NCBI GenBank assembly: GCA_002472275.1
Contig: DKRQ01000029.1
Location: 1 to 64,000 of the forward strand
From: Caryophanales bacterium UBA7278
GTDB taxonomy: Bacteria; Bacillota_I; Bacilli_A; RFN20; CAG-826
DNA length: 64,000 bases
Direction of reading: 5' to 3'
The position numbers and the translations under genes were made by a program. Under the pieces are notes generated by a model. That model had not been told where the DNA came from. It searched no databases and saw only the letters and a list, made by a program, of their open reading frames with translations. Shown here piece after piece: positions 25,585 to 34,882 of this stretch (positions are counted from its first letter, which is position 1; every line of letters begins with the position of its first letter).

Positions 25585-28500
25585 ATGCTCGAAGTCAAAA
25601 ACCTGAGGAAGACATACAAAGGAAAAAAAGGAAACGACGTCGAGGCCCTCAAGGGAATCGACATTCGCTTCCCCTCTTTCGGCATGGTCTTCGTCCTTGG
25701 GAAATCAGGCTCGGGCAAATCGACTTTGTTGAACCTTTTGGGTGGCTTGGACAAGCCTAGCGAAGGCGAGATCATCGTAAACGGGAACCCAATCGCCTCC
25801 TTCACCCCGAAGGACCTCGATGAATATAGGAACGCGCACGTCGGCTTCGTCTTCCAAGAATATAACGTCCTCGACGACATGACCATCGAGGAGAATGTCG
25901 AGCTCGCCTTGCGGCTGCAATCGCAGAAGAAGAACAAGGAAAAGGTCGAATCCGTCCTCGCCAGGGTCGGCCTAGAGGGCATGGGCAAAAGGAAGGCCAA
26001 CGCCCTTTCCGGCGGCCAAAGGCAAAGGGTCGCGATCGCCAGGGCCATCGTGAAGGACCCCGACATCGTTCTCGCGGATGAACCAACCGGGGCTCTTGAT
26101 TCCTCAACGGGTTCGGAAATCCTCTCCGTTTTGAAGGAGCTTTCCAAGGAAAAACTCGTCGTCGTGGTGTCTCATGACCGCGAATACGCGATGCGCTTCG
26201 GCGACAGGATCATCGAGATCGCCGACGGGGTCATCGTCAAAGACGCCTCGGGCGATTCGCTCCAGCAGGTGCAGGGGAACCTAACCCTAACTGAAGATGG
26301 ATCGATCTGCATCGAGGATTGCGCCGCGATTGATGAAGAAGCCGAAAGGAGGATCATCGAATCCATCAGGGCCCATAAGGGGAAGGCCGCGATTAGCTTC
26401 GGTGAAGCCGCCTCGCCCCATTTCGCCTCCATTGTCAAAAGCCAAGCCTCCATCTCCGAGCCAATCGAGGCGGGGCAAGGGGAGAGGGAGGTCAAAACGG
26501 AACCCAAGAAACGATCTTCGTTGCCTTTTTGGACGGCGTTCAAGATGGGCGCCGCCTCCCTCAAGAAAAAACCTGCTCGCGCTTCTTTGATGATCCTCTT
26601 GCTTTCCATTTCCCTCTCGATGCTCGGCGTGGCGTCCTCCTTGATGCTCTACGACGCGAAGTTCTCCATCGCCGAGACGATGAAGGGGAGGAAAGCGGAT
26701 TTCGAGACGATACAAAAGACCTATGAGGTCAAATCCACGATGAGGGCCACGATGGCCTTGACCGGGACCCTCGCCTACGAAAAAGAGTCCGTCAATCCCA
26801 TTCCGACCTACTTCTCCCTCTCGGAAATGGCCGCGCTCAACCAAAAAGAAGGCGGGAACAAATTCGCCGGGGTCTACTCGTGGGGGACGCCCATCTGGTA
26901 CGCGGAAGCCCCGCAGCAAACTAGCTACTACCGGCCTGGCTTCTATGGAATCACCGACGCTGGGGCCGAGTTCATGACCGCCAACGGATTTAAGCTTCAA
27001 GGCGGAAATTACCCGCAAAACGCGAACGAAATCGCGATTTCGAGGTATCAATTCGACTGCTATATCCATGGGAAGAGATACCCAAAGAAGGTGGATGACA
27101 TCATTGGGACCGAGGTCAATTTTAGTGTCAACGGGAAAAACAAGGCCCTCAAGATCGCCGGGGTCTATAACTGCGGCGAGATTCCCAGAAGATACGACTC
27201 GCTTACCTTCAACGGCGGAAGCCCCGATGCGGCATTGCTCGCGGATTTCAACGATTACATCACCCGTTCGTTCCATCGTCTCGCCTACGTGACGCCCTCC
27301 TTCTTCGAGGAGAATGGCTTTTCGATCGTTAAGCGTCCGATGAGCTTGATCGGCCTTTCCGCCAACCTTGGGGTAAACTATTACTTCGGCTATTCCGGGG
27401 CGAAGTACGGCGGGAACACGTTCATCCCCGCCGAGAAGATAAACGAACTCGGGGTGAGCCTCGTCTACAAAGACGTTTCGGGCAACCCAACGGAGTACGT
27501 GGCCCCGAAAGGGAAGGAGGTCTATCTCCCCTCCGGTTACCCGAACCTGGCCAAAGGCGTGGTCGCCGGGCATTTCGTCGACAGGGCCGAGTATTCGATC
27601 GTCCAAAAAGGCTACTCGCCCGCGATCCAGGAAAAGCTTCCCGACGAAAAGGCCGTAGTGGAGGCGAATGCAGCCATCACCAGGATGAGGGCATATTCCA
27701 ATGAAACCATCTCCGGCTCAACCCCCACGCCATATCAAGGCGATTTTGAGGCGGATTACGCCCTTATAAAAGAACTCGGCGGACCTCTTTACGACGACGT
27801 CTACCGCTTCCTCTACCTCCTCTCCAAATCGCAGGAATTCATCGCCTCCTACGAAAGGGAGACGCCATCCTCTTCCTATGAGGAAGGCTATCTCTCCTTC
27901 AGGGAAAAGGTGAACAAGGCCAACGAGATGACCGAAGGGTATCTTGACGACCCCACGAAGACCTCGATCAAGGATTACCTAGTCGCCCACATGGGGGATC
28001 ATCTCCGTTACGAAGAGACCCTCCGCATCGCCAAGGCGATCGTAAACGGGACACCGATCGGCATGTCCGAGGCCTCAAGGTCGCGTTTCCTCCCCGACGC
28101 CAAGCTGATCGTCGAGACCCCCTCACTCGTGAAAGGCGAGAAGGGGAAGGAACTCTACGACGCAATCGTCGATTATGGCCTGGTTAGCGTAAGCGAATAT
28201 GGCATCATGGGCGGCTTCGGCTTCGATTACGAAGGCATCGTCACGCCCATTGAGGAGAACCCTCCTTTCATGGCCCATTTCCGCGGCAGGAATACGAAGA
28301 CGGAACTCAAGGTCATCGGCTATTTCGAGGCAAACGACCCCAAAATCGCCCTGGGCGCGATTGGCCCGATCGCCGCGGTGGAGGGGATGAAGTCGATCGC
28401 CCTTGGGCCCCATATCCAATATAGTAGCGAGATCACCGACTATGAGATGGAGGACGACGTCCGTTACGACTCCTTGATGGCCAAGACGGATTTCAACCGC

Positions 28501-28998
28501 CACGACGTCGACACCATGCTCGCCGACCACGGGACCTATCGTTATCAGATGACCAACAGCGCATACAATTCCTCCAAGCAGGTAACCGACAGCATCCAGA
28601 AACTGAGGATCATCTTCCTCTCCGTCGGCGCGGGATTCGCCGTGTTCGCGATGCTCATGCTCCTTCACTTCGTTTCCAATTCCGTCGCCACGAAGACCAA
28701 GCAAATCGGCATCCTGAGGGCGGTGGGGGCCAAGGGAAGCGATCTCTTCCGCATCTTCTTCTCCGAGTCCGGGTTATTGCTCTTGTTCACCTTGGCGGTT
28801 TCGGTCGCGTTCTGCCTCTTGGGTGCCTGGGGGCTAAACATGATGTTCTTAAGTTCCATCCGCGTCGTCGTCATCGAATTCGGGATCGTCAACGCGGCGA
28901 TACTCCTTGGCATGGGGCTCATCTTCGCCTTCATTGGTACGTTCTTCCCGGTCTTGAAGGCCGCCAGGAAAGCCCCGATCGATACGATTAGGGAATAA
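25585..28998 (+). CDS. Fused ABC ATPase-FtsX permease, 1137 residues
   Basis: A single polypeptide joining a MacB/LolD-type ATPase to an FtsX-like permease. The ATPase spans residues 1-225 (GKSGSGKST, LSGGQRQR, VLADEPTGALDS). After a linker come a first membrane helix near 330, a large extracellular domain (about 360-1000) and three C-terminal helices (about 1015-1130). This is the topology of MacB as one chain. The extracellular domain is far longer than in MacB (about 650 residues total). It follows the aldehyde dehydrogenase closely, with AGGGGTAGG before the ATG. The substrate is unknown; export of a peptide or lipid is the usual role. Confidence 0.88.
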   Translation: MLEVKNLRKTYKGKKGNDVEALKGIDIRFPSFGMVFVLGKSGSGKSTLLNLLGGLDKPSEGEIIVNGNPIASFTPKDLDEYRNAHVGFVFQEYNVLDDMTIEENVELALRLQSQKKNKEKVESVLARVGLEGMGKRKANALSGGQRQRVAIARAIVKDPDIVLADEPTGALDSSTGSEILSVLKELSKEKLVVVVSHDREYAMRFGDRIIEIADGVIVKDASGDSLQQVQGNLTLTEDGSICIEDCAAIDEEAERRIIESIRAHKGKAAISFGEAASPHFASIVKSQASISEPIEAGQGEREVKTEPKKRSSLPFWTAFKMGAASLKKKPARASLMILLLSISLSMLGVASSLMLYDAKFSIAETMKGRKADFETIQKTYEVKSTMRATMALTGTLAYEKESVNPIPTYFSLSEMAALNQKEGGNKFAGVYSWGTPIWYAEAPQQTSYYRPGFYGITDAGAEFMTANGFKLQGGNYPQNANEIAISRYQFDCYIHGKRYPKKVDDIIGTEVNFSVNGKNKALKIAGVYNCGEIPRRYDSLTFNGGSPDAALLADFNDYITRSFHRLAYVTPSFFEENGFSIVKRPMSLIGLSANLGVNYYFGYSGAKYGGNTFIPAEKINELGVSLVYKDVSGNPTEYVAPKGKEVYLPSGYPNLAKGVVAGHFVDRAEYSIVQKGYSPAIQEKLPDEKAVVEANAAITRMRAYSNETISGSTPTPYQGDFEADYALIKELGGPLYDDVYRFLYLLSKSQEFIASYERETPSSSYEEGYLSFREKVNKANEMTEGYLDDPTKTSIKDYLVAHMGDHLRYEETLRIAKAIVNGTPIGMSEASRSRFLPDAKLIVETPSLVKGEKGKELYDAIVDYGLVSVSEYGIMGGFGFDYEGIVTPIEENPPFMAHFRGRNTKTELKVIGYFEANDPKIALGAIGPIAAVEGMKSIALGPHIQYSSEITDYEMEDDVRYDSLMAKTDFNRHDVDTMLADHGTYRYQMTNSAYNSSKQVTDSIQKLRIIFLSVGAGFAVFAMLMLLHFVSNSVATKTKQIGILRAVGAKGSDLFRIFFSESGLLLLFTLAVSVAFCLLGAWGLNMMFLSSIRVVVIEFGIVNAAILLGMGLIFAFIGTFFPVLKAARKAPIDTIRE

Positions 28999-29204
28999 TA
29001 AGGGTGTTAAGTGACAATAAGGATGCAACAAGCTAGGCCTTTTTGAGGCGGATGGTCTGTTTTCCGCGGGTTTTGTTGCAATGAGTCTGACCACCTTTGC
29101 AATCGACGGCCCCATCGTTTGCATTAAGGGCGAGCCGAAAACGGCCGAAGCCACGGGTTTGACTAACTCGTTGCAACAGCCCTCCGCCCAATTCCATTCC
29201 GAGC

Positions 29205-29393
29205 TTACTTAAGCAATGACGGCTTCAGGCATACCTCCTTGGCTGGGATTCGCCTGATTCCGATCGCCTCCATGAAGCCCTCGCCGAACCTCGCGGCCAT
29301 AAGGTCGTACGGGGTTCGGTTTTCTGTTGTTTTCAGGCCGATTATGTCTAAAATAGAATTGAATTCGAAAAAAGTCAGAAAGGAGTGTTTTCC
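29205..29393 (-). pseudogene. Unidentified protein fragment antisense to the ATPase leader
   Basis: One minus-strand frame stays open from the ATPase start region to a TAA at 29205-29207. It reads protein-like (TPYDLMAARFGEGFMEAIG, then IRRIPAKEVCLKPSLLK) but has no start codon or Shine-Dalgarno in place. It looks like the C-terminal end of a gene cut off when the DUF4143 ATPase gene arrived. The remaining interval 28999-29204 shows short open frames in both directions, no hairpin with T-run and nothing recognisable. Confidence 0.35.
29327..29354 (+). promoter_or_regulatory. Promoter of DUF4143 ATPase gene
   Basis: TTGTTT (29327-29332), a 16-nt spacer and TAAAAT (29349-29354), 39 nt before the ATG. 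Confidence 0.55.
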
Positions 29394-30671
29394 ATGCCTT
29401 ACATCCCCAGGGCAATCGAGCCCCTATTGATAAGGAAGTTCCAAACTTACAAAAGCGTCGCGGTCACGGGCGCCAGACAAGTAGGCAAAACCAGAATGAC
29501 CAAAGAGCTTTTCCCCGAGGTGAGGAGGATCAATCTGAAAAACCCCAATTTGCTTACCGCCGCAAACGCCGATCCACAAGGCTTCATGCAAAGCTTCGAG
29601 AGGCCTTTGTTCATCGATGAGGTTCAAGAATGCCCCCGATTGCTAAGTTCCGTCAAGGATATCCTCGACGAGGTTTCCGACTACGGGAATTATCTATTTT
29701 CCGGTTCGCAGAAATGGTCGCTGATGGAAGGCCTATCGGATTCCTTGTCCGGATTGGTGGGAATCATCGAACTGGCGGGCCTTTCCCTAAGGGAAATCAA
29801 CCGCATCCATTTCAATGAGAGATTCCTTCCTAACGAATCCTACATAAAGGATCGGGAAAAGGAACTGAAGCGGTACGGGGACATTTGGAAAACCATCCAC
29901 CGGGGCTTTTATCCCGAACTATACGAACACCCCGAGAAGGATTGGGAGGACTTCTATCAGGATTACGCGAAAACCTATATCGAAAGGGACGTTTACAAAA
30001 TCACGAAGGTCAGGGATTACCAGACCTTCTACAAATTCATGGTATCCGTCGCCGCCAGAACGGGGCAAACCCTCGATTACACAAGCATTGCAAGCGACAT
30101 AGGCGTAAGCGTGGATACCGTCAAATCGTGGATTGGGATCCTCCAAAAAACAGACGTCGTATTTTTGCTTCAGCCCTATTGCAATTCCCATCTAAACCGG
30201 GCGATCAAATCCCCGAAGATCTACTTCAGAGACACTGGCTTGGCCTGCTTTTTGACGGCGTGGCTGACCCCTGAGACCTTAAGGAACGGGGCGATGGCCG
30301 GCCATATGTTCGAGACGTTCGTCGTCAACGAGATCATCAAATCGTTCATCAACGTCGGGAAGGATTACTCCAAATACGTCTTCTATTACCGTGGAAAGGA
30401 CAAAGTGAAGAGAAAGAGGGTTGACGCAAGCGGAACCGTCCATGAGGAAACGGAGGAAAGCGAAATCGATCTCATCATCGAAGAGGATGGCGTCCTTTAT
30501 CCCGTGGAAATCAAAAAAGGGACCAATCCCACCGCAAGCGACGCCGATGCCTTCGTATTGCTCGACAAGGACTTGAGCAAAAGAAGGGGAACCGGGGCCA
30601 TCGTTTGCATGGGCGAGCACAAAATTAAGCTCAGAGACAACCTTTATTCCCTGCCCATCGATTACATTTGA
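29394..30671 (+). CDS. AAA ATPase with DUF4143 C-terminal domain
   Basis: A 425-residue protein of the AAA_14/DUF4143 group. Walker A is GARQVGKT near residue 24 and Walker B FIDEVQECP near 72. The DUF4143 region, with a helix-turn-helix-like part, covers about 210-400 and ends in a nuclease-like EIDLIIEEDGVLYPVEIKKG segment. These genes are frequent, mobile and of unknown function in gut Firmicutes and Bacteroidetes; proposals include defence-like or plasmid-like roles. The ATG at 29394 has AAGGAG eight bases upstream; the GTG at 29385 lies in the Shine-Dalgarno region and is rejected. Confidence 0.88.
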   Translation: MPYIPRAIEPLLIRKFQTYKSVAVTGARQVGKTRMTKELFPEVRRINLKNPNLLTAANADPQGFMQSFERPLFIDEVQECPRLLSSVKDILDEVSDYGNYLFSGSQKWSLMEGLSDSLSGLVGIIELAGLSLREINRIHFNERFLPNESYIKDREKELKRYGDIWKTIHRGFYPELYEHPEKDWEDFYQDYAKTYIERDVYKITKVRDYQTFYKFMVSVAARTGQTLDYTSIASDIGVSVDTVKSWIGILQKTDVVFLLQPYCNSHLNRAIKSPKIYFRDTGLACFLTAWLTPETLRNGAMAGHMFETFVVNEIIKSFINVGKDYSKYVFYYRGKDKVKRKRVDASGTVHEETEESEIDLIIEEDGVLYPVEIKKGTNPTASDADAFVLLDKDLSKRRGTGAIVCMGEHKIKLRDNLYSLPIDYI

Positions 30672-30767
30672 GCAAACGCGCCGGGACCGTCGAATGATAC
30701 ATGCGTAGCCATTGTAGGCGCGGAGATAACGGAAACCCTCTCGATAGATTTGAGTCTCCTTAAGGGG

Positions 30768-30773
30768 TAAAAT
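30768..30773 (+). promoter_or_regulatory. -10 element of endonuclease gene (leaderless)
   Basis: TAAAAT eight bases before the ATG at 30782, with no Shine-Dalgarno at normal spacing (AAGGGG is 14 nt away). Confidence 0.45.
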
Positions 30774-30781
30774 GCCAACGC

Positions 30782-33034
30782 ATGAAAACTAGACTTGGCT
30801 TATTCGTCCTCATTGGGGCGCTTGGGTTGGCTTCTGGCGCGGGCGCCATCGCTTTTAACGCGCCTGAAGCGGTCGAGGCCTCCGCCTCGTGGGATTACAC
30901 CTCCGCGATCAACCATTACAACAACGGTAACAAAGACTCCCTTTTCTCTAATCTTAGGGGCAAACTTTCGGCCGCTGAAGCAGGTACCTCCTACGATGGA
31001 CTTTGGGATACCTACAAAACCGTCTACTTAAAAGAAGATGGCCACATTAAAGATTATTATTCTAACGCCACCTCCTTTTCCCCGGGGGATCAGGGCAGCG
31101 GCTCGTCCGAAGGTGGCGCCTACAATCGCGAACATTCAATCCCCAAATCCTGGTGGGGTGGATCGAAGAAAGACCAAGGGTGCGATCCCTTTATTGTCAT
31201 TCCCACCGATTGCTACATTAACTCTATGAGGGGGAATTATCCCTTTGGAGAAGTTGCTACAGTTGAGAGGCAATCCAAAAATGGATATTCGAAGCTTGGC
31301 AAACCCGTTTCAGGCTCTGGCTACAATGGGGAAAAGGTTTTCGAGCCCGATGACTCGGTCAAAGGCGATTTGGCCCGAATCGTTTTCTACGCAATCACAA
31401 AATACCAAGGTGCCTATGGCTGGACCTCCGGCAATGGCGGTTCGACCTTCTCGGGCAACGAAACCAAGAACTTCGGACTGACCGATTACGCGGTCAAACT
31501 GCTCACAAAATGGCATAACCTCGATAAGCCCGACGCATGGGAAAAAACTGTCAACGACCGATTAGAAGGGAAAACAACTCTTCGCAACCCCTTTATCGAT
31601 CACCCCGAATTCGTCTCGCTCCTTTGGGATAGCGGAACCCATTACGTCCCCGGTGAAGGGGAAGACATCCCCGTTGGAAGCGTCTCTCTCGATAAAACGT
31701 ATTATTCGGGCGAGAAGGGCTCCAGCTTCCAATTGACCGCAACTTCGTCTGCGGGTACTCCCATCAACTGGTCAAAAAATTCAAATGCGGTTAGCCTAAG
31801 CCCGACGTCCTCCTTGTCGGGAAAGGCGATCACTGTTTCCTTGGTTAATGAGGGAACGGCGACGATCTACGCCCAAACGACGATCAATGAGAAAGTCGTT
31901 AAAGCCGCCTGCTCGGTGTCGGTCTACATCCCTGTGACCGGCCTCTATTACGAAGGGGTGCCCGCTTATGTCGAGTATTGGGATGGGGACGATTTCGATT
32001 CGACGGGAATCAGCGTCTATGCGACGACAAGCGACGGAGTCCAGGACGTGACTGACCAGGTCGCTTGGGACGATTTGGAAGTGGGGGATACCTCGGTAAC
32101 GGGCCATTACGCGGACAAAACCATCACGGTAAACGGGATTTACGTAAACGCTGCCAGCTCCTCCGAATCCTCTGGGGACACCGTCACTTTGGATGGGAAC
32201 GACTTCGAATCGCTTAGCACCACGGAAGGCAACCAAACCATCACGAAAGGTGGTGCCTCCTTCTCTGGCTACATCAAACGTTTGGATAGTTCCAACGAGC
32301 ATTACCTTTGGCTGTCTAAGCTCAGTGACACCAAAGCTGGCTATTTCTACAACACGACGAGCCTCGGCTCCATCAAGAAGATAACTTTGAGCTATTCCTC
32401 AGGCGGTTCCGCCGACGCGAGTCAGTGCGTGAGTTTCGGCACTTCGGCCATGACTTCGAAAATGACGGCTCCCGTCAACGGAGAAACACTTACCACTTCA
32501 CCTAAAGGCGGAAGTAACCAAATCAGTCCGTCCAAAGGCGGAAAATATGGGTTCTTCAATATCTCCATCACCAATGGGAAGAACCTTCAGGTCACTTCCA
32601 TGGTAATCGAAACGGAGGAGGCGACTTACGGCGCGGAAAGCTTTGCTTCCGACTTCCTCCGTTACACGGCCTGCGACTACACCGGCGCGAGCGAGCCCAC
32701 CTTCCTAGAGGATATGGATTGGGATTCCTTTGCCGATAGCTATGCGCTTCTCGCCGATGAGGAAAAACTTGCCCTGAAAAACGGCATGGCCAATTCCGCC
32801 GGCACGATTGTCGAAAGGTGCTTGGCTCGCTATGACCTGATTGTCGGCAAATACGGCTACGAGAACTTCATGGATAGGAACGTTTCATCCCTCGCCTTGA
32901 ACTATACCTTCGGCTTATCAAAGAATTCGCCTAACCTCGCCATCATCGTGGCGGTCATCCTCGGCGCTTCGATAGCAGGGGTGGGCGGTTACCTGCTAGT
33001 CAAAAAATCCTCTTCAAAGAAGAAAGACAAATAG
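30782..33034 (+). CDS. Secreted endonuclease I (EndA/NucM) with Ig-like modules
   Basis: A 750-residue exported protein with a signal peptide (cleavage near VEASA). An endonuclease I domain covers about residues 35-285: YNREHSIPKSWWG holds the His-metal active site, with MRGNYPFGEV and KGDLARIVFYA. Big-type Ig repeats (about 295-455) and a beta-sandwich module (about 465-610) follow. The C-terminus has a transmembrane helix and a Lys-rich tail without LPXTG. The enzyme cuts DNA non-specifically outside the cell, probably for nutrient scavenging or clearing extracellular DNA. Confidence 0.88.
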   Translation: MKTRLGLFVLIGALGLASGAGAIAFNAPEAVEASASWDYTSAINHYNNGNKDSLFSNLRGKLSAAEAGTSYDGLWDTYKTVYLKEDGHIKDYYSNATSFSPGDQGSGSSEGGAYNREHSIPKSWWGGSKKDQGCDPFIVIPTDCYINSMRGNYPFGEVATVERQSKNGYSKLGKPVSGSGYNGEKVFEPDDSVKGDLARIVFYAITKYQGAYGWTSGNGGSTFSGNETKNFGLTDYAVKLLTKWHNLDKPDAWEKTVNDRLEGKTTLRNPFIDHPEFVSLLWDSGTHYVPGEGEDIPVGSVSLDKTYYSGEKGSSFQLTATSSAGTPINWSKNSNAVSLSPTSSLSGKAITVSLVNEGTATIYAQTTINEKVVKAACSVSVYIPVTGLYYEGVPAYVEYWDGDDFDSTGISVYATTSDGVQDVTDQVAWDDLEVGDTSVTGHYADKTITVNGIYVNAASSSESSGDTVTLDGNDFESLSTTEGNQTITKGGASFSGYIKRLDSSNEHYLWLSKLSDTKAGYFYNTTSLGSIKKITLSYSSGGSADASQCVSFGTSAMTSKMTAPVNGETLTTSPKGGSNQISPSKGGKYGFFNISITNGKNLQVTSMVIETEEATYGAESFASDFLRYTACDYTGASEPTFLEDMDWDSFADSYALLADEEKLALKNGMANSAGTIVERCLARYDLIVGKYGYENFMDRNVSSLALNYTFGLSKNSPNLAIIVAVILGASIAGVGGYLLVKKSSSKKKDK

Positions 33035-33055
33035 ACAAATCAAATGTAATCCAAC

Positions 33056-33095
33056 GGGAGGCAAATCAAATCGTCCTTCAGGCGGATTTCCTCCC
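33056..33095 (+). repeat. Imperfect long hairpin downstream of endonuclease gene
   Basis: GGGAGG-AAATC pairs with GATTT-CCTCCC around an 18-nt loop (one bulged C). There is no T-run, so it is a possible mRNA 3' end structure rather than a classical terminator. The rest of 33035-33204 shows no gene. Confidence 0.4.
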
Positions 33096-33204
33096 GAACA
33101 TTGCAAAGGATGATCCCGGTCTTTCTGTGTTTTTCCACGCCTTATTGTTCGTCACAAAAAAACGTGAACGCAGGCGAAATGTAAGTTCTAAGGCCAATGG
33201 GTTT

Positions 33205-34767
33205 TTATTGCTTGGGTTCTTCGACGGCAGGAGTCACTTCTTCCTCTTCGCCCTCATTCACGCCCGTGTCGCGGTTTTGGAGGAAGAAGAAATAGACGAG
33301 GCAGGCAAGCAAACCTAAGACGAAAGAGATTATCACGAGGATCAGGCCTTCGCTTGAAAAGACCCTAGAATACCCGTTATCCGGCCAAATCGCATCGACG
33401 ATACCCATGACTTCGATAAGAAGGATAGCGATGGGGGCGACGAATTTGATTCCAAAAGAGAAGGCGTGTTGGAATTTACCTAAATTAAGCCCATCTTCTT
33501 TTAGGGCTCTCGATAAGGCGGTGACGCTGAAAAGCTCTTTTTTGTTCTTAGGCTTAAACAAGAGCCAGCCAAGAGCGATGGCTATGAACAAACTCCCGAT
33601 GGGAATAAAGAATAGGCTCACGATGGAATCGAGGATCTCCAATAGGCTTTTGTTGCCTAGTGACATGAAGTTATTTCCGTTAAGCGATTGCCCTAAGGAT
33701 ATGCCTACCGGTATGGAACCGATTAAGCAAAGAAGCGTAACGATGGGGATGGCTTTGATCTTTTTGACTTTGAATACCTGAACCACGAGTTGAACGATGC
33801 CTTCTAATAAGGCTATGACCGAGGTGATCGCGGCGATGCTCACCATGCCAAAGAAGAAGAAAGAAATGATTTTCCCTGCAAAACCGAGCTTATTAAAAAT
33901 AATCGGCATGGAGGAGAAAAGCAGCATAAGGCCATTGTTTTGCAAGGCAACCCCCGTCTCGGCCTGATAATGGTAAATCGCGGGGAAGATGGCTAAGCCG
34001 GCGATTAAGGCGACGAACGTATCAAAGAAAGCGATCCATAAGACCGAACGCCCGATCTTTACTTTCTTACCCGTGTAGGAACCATAGACCGCCATGATGC
34101 CAGTGCCTACGGAAAGGGAGAAGAAGGCTTGGCTCATCGCCGCGAGGACGCCTTTGAAACCTAATTGTCGGAAGTCTGGGTTTAGATAGTAATTGAGTCC
34201 CTCTGACACGCCATTGCCAAGGCAAAGGCAATAAATCGCGATGCCGACGAGGACGACGACCAAGATGGGCATCAAGATCAAACTGGCTTTCTCGATGCCT
34301 TTTTTGACGCCGAGGAAAATGATGACCATGGAGAGGAGAAGGAACAAAGCCGTGAAAAGGATCACTTCCCACCAATTCGCGGAAAACGATTGTAGGATTT
34401 CGGTATTGTCGGAGAAGGAATTGACGGTGAACTTAAGCGTATACCCGCCTAAGACCGAATAGAAAAAGGTGATCAATAATGAGCCGAGGACTCCGAATAT
34501 CCCAACGAACCCTAGCCTTTTATGGATCTTCTTAAAAGCGGTCACCGGATTGGATTTCGCCCTTCGTCCGATATACATCTCGGCAACGCATAAGATCGTG
34601 CCAAGGAGGATGACGCTTAGGACATAAACGATCACGAAAGCGGCGCCACCATTTTGGCTCGTCTTATATGGGAAGCTCCAAAGGTTCCCTAATCCGACCG
34701 AACTTCCGGCGGCAGCGAGGACGAATCCGATGCCGCTATTGAATCCATCTTTCTTTGTTTTTTCCAT
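33205..34767 (-). CDS. Sodium-dependent neurotransmitter/amino-acid symporter (NSS family)
   Basis: A 520-residue membrane protein with about 12 helices. The N-terminal signature GSSVGLGNLWSFPYKTSQNGG is that of the NSS (SNF) family, whose bacterial members (LeuT, MhsT, TnaT) import hydrophobic amino acids with Na+. The unwound helix-1 Gly-rich site is intact. The acidic C-terminal tail (VNEGEEEEVTP) is unusual. AGGG lies eight bases before the ATG. It stands alone and is minus-strand, like the following region. Confidence 0.9.
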   Translation of the reverse strand: MEKTKKDGFNSGIGFVLAAAGSSVGLGNLWSFPYKTSQNGGAAFVIVYVLSVILLGTILCVAEMYIGRRAKSNPVTAFKKIHKRLGFVGIFGVLGSLLITFFYSVLGGYTLKFTVNSFSDNTEILQSFSANWWEVILFTALFLLLSMVIIFLGVKKGIEKASLILMPILVVVLVGIAIYCLCLGNGVSEGLNYYLNPDFRQLGFKGVLAAMSQAFFSLSVGTGIMAVYGSYTGKKVKIGRSVLWIAFFDTFVALIAGLAIFPAIYHYQAETGVALQNNGLMLLFSSMPIIFNKLGFAGKIISFFFFGMVSIAAITSVIALLEGIVQLVVQVFKVKKIKAIPIVTLLCLIGSIPVGISLGQSLNGNNFMSLGNKSLLEILDSIVSLFFIPIGSLFIAIALGWLLFKPKNKKELFSVTALSRALKEDGLNLGKFQHAFSFGIKFVAPIAILLIEVMGIVDAIWPDNGYSRVFSSEGLILVIISFVLGLLACLVYFFFLQNRDTGVNEGEEEEVTPAVEEPKQ

Positions 34768-34835
34768 ATCTTTACCCTAGAAGCGAATAAATGATATCAA
34801 AAATGCACTCCGGAACGATGAATTTTATATACATA

Positions 34836-34882
34836 TAAAAAGGGGCTGTCGAAGAACTAGTTTTTCAACGGCTCCTTTTCAC
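34836..34882 (-). terminator. Terminator of c-di-GMP riboswitch operon A
   Basis: A long imperfect inverted repeat: AAAAGGAGCCGTTGAAAAAC on one side and GTTCTTCGACAGCCCCTTTT on the other, with a T-run on the minus strand. The upstream arm overlaps the last codons of the lipoprotein gene, marking the end of the operon. Confidence 0.8.

Noticed and set aside
30782..33034. LPXTG cell-wall anchor in the endonuclease
   Set aside because: The C-terminus has a helix and Lys tail but no LPXTG-like motif.
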